Assembly (NCBI GenBank): GCA_947626215.1
Contig: CANQRJ010000145.1
Coordinates: forward strand, 1-7,498
DNA length: 7,498 bases
Source of the DNA: an uncultured Bacilli bacterium
GTDB taxonomy: Bacteria > Bacillota_I > Bacilli_A > RF39 > UBA660
Direction of reading: 5' to 3'
Below are positions 6,546-7,498 of this stretch, in pieces. The notes beneath the pieces are model-generated. The model had not been told where the DNA came from and searched no databases. It saw nothing but the letters and a program-made list of their open reading frames with translations. Position 1 is the stretch's first letter. Each line of letters begins with the position of its first letter. Position numbers and translations under genes: made by a program.

Positions 6546-6668
6546 ATATCATAGAGAGGAGAGTAAAAAAGAAAATGGAAAAGAAAAATATGGTATTGTT
6601 AACCGTGATCGCGGTTGCAACGCTACTAGTAGCAGTGGTGGGGGCCACCTTCGCTTACTTTACCGCGA
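6546..6668 (+). repeat. Constant 5' box, copy 4 of 4 (123 bp, inverted)
   Basis: The only copy on the plus strand, identical to the other three. It contains a 16-bp near-palindrome AACCGTGATCGCGGTT (6601-6616, one mismatched pair), a perfect palindrome GCTACTAGTAGC (6622-6633) and the hairpin GGTGG-GGG-CCACC (6637-6649). The purine-rich ribosome binding site (6553-6563) lies about 11-13 bp from the ATG at 6575, a little further than usual. The flank TAAACA just upstream is shared with copies 1 and 2 but not 3. Confidence 0.97.
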
Positions 6669-7390
6669 CTGCAAATCCATCTGGATCTGCAGAGGCAACA
6701 GTAACCACAAACAAACTAGATGGAGCAAACGTAACATTTGCATCCGAGGGTAAATTGCAAATGTTAGATTATCCAGGAGGTCTAGCTGTTTATGGAGCAA
6801 AGGCTACAATTGAAAAACAACAAGCAGAGGATCAGAATCATTACCAAGCAACTTTTAATTTAAAGATTACTTATACAAATCCAACAGGCACAGATTTAGA
6901 TTGGACTCTTTATATGGTTGAAAGTAAATATGATAATTTAGATGCTTCGGAGATAACCACTTGCAAATTACGCAACAAAATAAATGAAAATGAGCTTCAA
7001 TTATGGTATTCTGATTCAGATAGTGGGGATCCAACAGAAGATGCAGGTTGTAAGGGAGAAGTTATAACTACTAAATTAACTCAAGAATTAAATGCAAAAA
7101 CGATTGCTAGTGGTAAATTACTAAAAAACCAATTAGTAGATAAAGAAATCACTAAAGATACTTCAACTGATGATAGTGGTGAATATCAAAAAGGCGAAGG
7201 AGCAGATTTAGAAGGAAGAGCAATAAATACAAGTGATAAAACAGATAAATATTATTATTTAGTTGTAAAATATCCTAATAAAAATGAAAATCAATCACCA
7301 ACTGATGAAAAAAAAGAAATTAAAGTTTCATTATCTATTGATGGTACAGTTAATCTATCATTATATCCAACTCCTGGTATTGGGGGTTAA
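6575..7390 (+). CDS. Variable exported surface protein, cassette 4
   Basis: A 271-residue protein with the constant signal sequence (1-31) and the most divergent body of the three complete cassettes. It keeps DYPGG (65-69), strand-rich sequence such as YQATFNLKITYTNPTG (90-105), a cysteine pair at 130 and 159, and KYYYLVVKY (225-233). It ends in VSLSIDGTVNLSL and a short PTPGIGG tail. The stretch from N-terminal linker to YPG and then an N-P-T-G turn resembles the PGD/NNG pattern of TasA and camelysin bodies; this is inferred from pattern. It has no good promoter of its own, and only a weak AT-only hairpin separates it from the 503-residue gene upstream, so it may depend on readthrough. The stop is followed at once by the family terminator. 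Confidence 0.83.
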   Translation: MEKKNMVLLTVIAVATLLVAVVGATFAYFTATANPSGSAEATVTTNKLDGANVTFASEGKLQMLDYPGGLAVYGAKATIEKQQAEDQNHYQATFNLKITYTNPTGTDLDWTLYMVESKYDNLDASEITTCKLRNKINENELQLWYSDSDSGDPTEDAGCKGEVITTKLTQELNAKTIASGKLLKNQLVDKEITKDTSTDDSGEYQKGEGADLEGRAINTSDKTDKYYYLVVKYPNKNENQSPTDEKKEIKVSLSIDGTVNLSLYPTPGIGG

Positions 7391-7420
7391 AAAAATTCTA
7401 TCGAAAGATAGATTTTTTTT
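7389..7420 (+). terminator. Terminator of cassette 4
   Basis: TCTATC (7397-7402), a GAAA loop and GATAGA (7407-7412) are followed by eight T (7413-7420). Read in gene direction it matches the terminators of cassettes 2 and 3, except that the A-runs and T-runs differ slightly in length. It is the constant 3' end of the cassette family. Confidence 0.87.
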
Positions 7421-7422
7421 GT

Positions 7423-7498
7423 GTTATGTTGAACTTTTAGTTATGTGGAACTTTATAAAAAGAAGCCCATAAAATAAGACTTCTTAATAAAAAAGTTC
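7423..7498. repeat. Tandem and inverted short repeats at the right edge
   Basis: GTTATGTTGAACTTTTA (7423-7439) is followed immediately by a similar copy (7440-7456, 14 of 17 bases the same). GAACTTT in the second copy (7448-7454) is mirrored by AAAGTTC at 7492-7498, and inside that AAGAAG (7460-7465) pairs with CTTCTT (7480-7485). No credible gene lies here. It could be a regulatory hairpin or the edge of a small mobile element that continues outside the window. Confidence 0.35.

Noticed and set aside
4688..6668. Classical insertion sequence with boxes 3 and 4 as terminal inverted repeats
   Set aside because: The boxes also occur without the 503-residue gene and each encodes the start of a cassette gene; no target-site duplication or recognisable transposase motif is visible.
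17..6668. CRISPR array or integron attC series based on the repeated box
   Set aside because: The repeats are coding, kilobases apart and in mixed orientation, with full genes between; no integrase and no short regular spacers are present.
1..7390. Diversity-generating retroelement as the source of body variation
   Set aside because: No reverse transcriptase and no template/variable repeat pair with adenine-biased differences are visible in the window.
7284..7472. Open frame on plus overlapping the end of cassette 4
   Set aside because: It reads through the cassette 4 terminator in another frame and has no ribosome binding site or recognisable protein features.

Overview
The window is AT-rich, low-GC Gram-positive-type DNA: AT-rich codons, purine-rich ribosome binding sites, and TGA used as a normal stop (both abiEi-like genes end in an ATGA overlap), which argues against the Mycoplasma genetic code. 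The combination of SipW-type signal peptides and AbiE pairs suggests an uncultured gut Bacillota/RF39-like lineage. This taxonomic guess is inference only.

Four copies of a gene family occur. One is cut by the left edge (1-110, minus), two are complete on minus (1710-2474 and 4047-4781), and one is complete on plus (6575-7390). All four begin with exactly the same 123 bp (17-139, 2381-2503, 4688-4810, 6546-6668), covering the 5' leader, ribosome binding site and a 31-residue SipW-type export signal. Beyond that box the secreted bodies diverge strongly, although the three complete ones keep a common plan: YPG motif, two cysteines, and a late YYY(V/L)VV strand. Each complete copy ends in the same small terminator hairpin. 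These are therefore cassettes with a constant front, a variable middle and a constant end.

Between the cassettes lie two diverged AbiEi-AbiEii-type toxin-antitoxin operons (258-1675 and 2592-4012). Each converges on a cassette and shares its bidirectional terminator. The segment 4811-6545 instead holds a single 503-residue protein of a conserved family of unknown function with a C-terminal winged helix. It is enclosed by two boxes in inverted orientation.

As a working picture (inference), the locus is a recombining surface-protein array. The identical boxes could serve as crossover or gene-conversion sites: direct boxes would delete or exchange units, and the inverted pair would flip 4811-6545. 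The AbiE modules would penalise deletion. A recognisable promoter lies directly outside the box at only one cassette (4812-4840, minus), so inversion could change which cassette is transcribed from it. No recognisable integrase, invertase or signal peptidase gene lies in the window.
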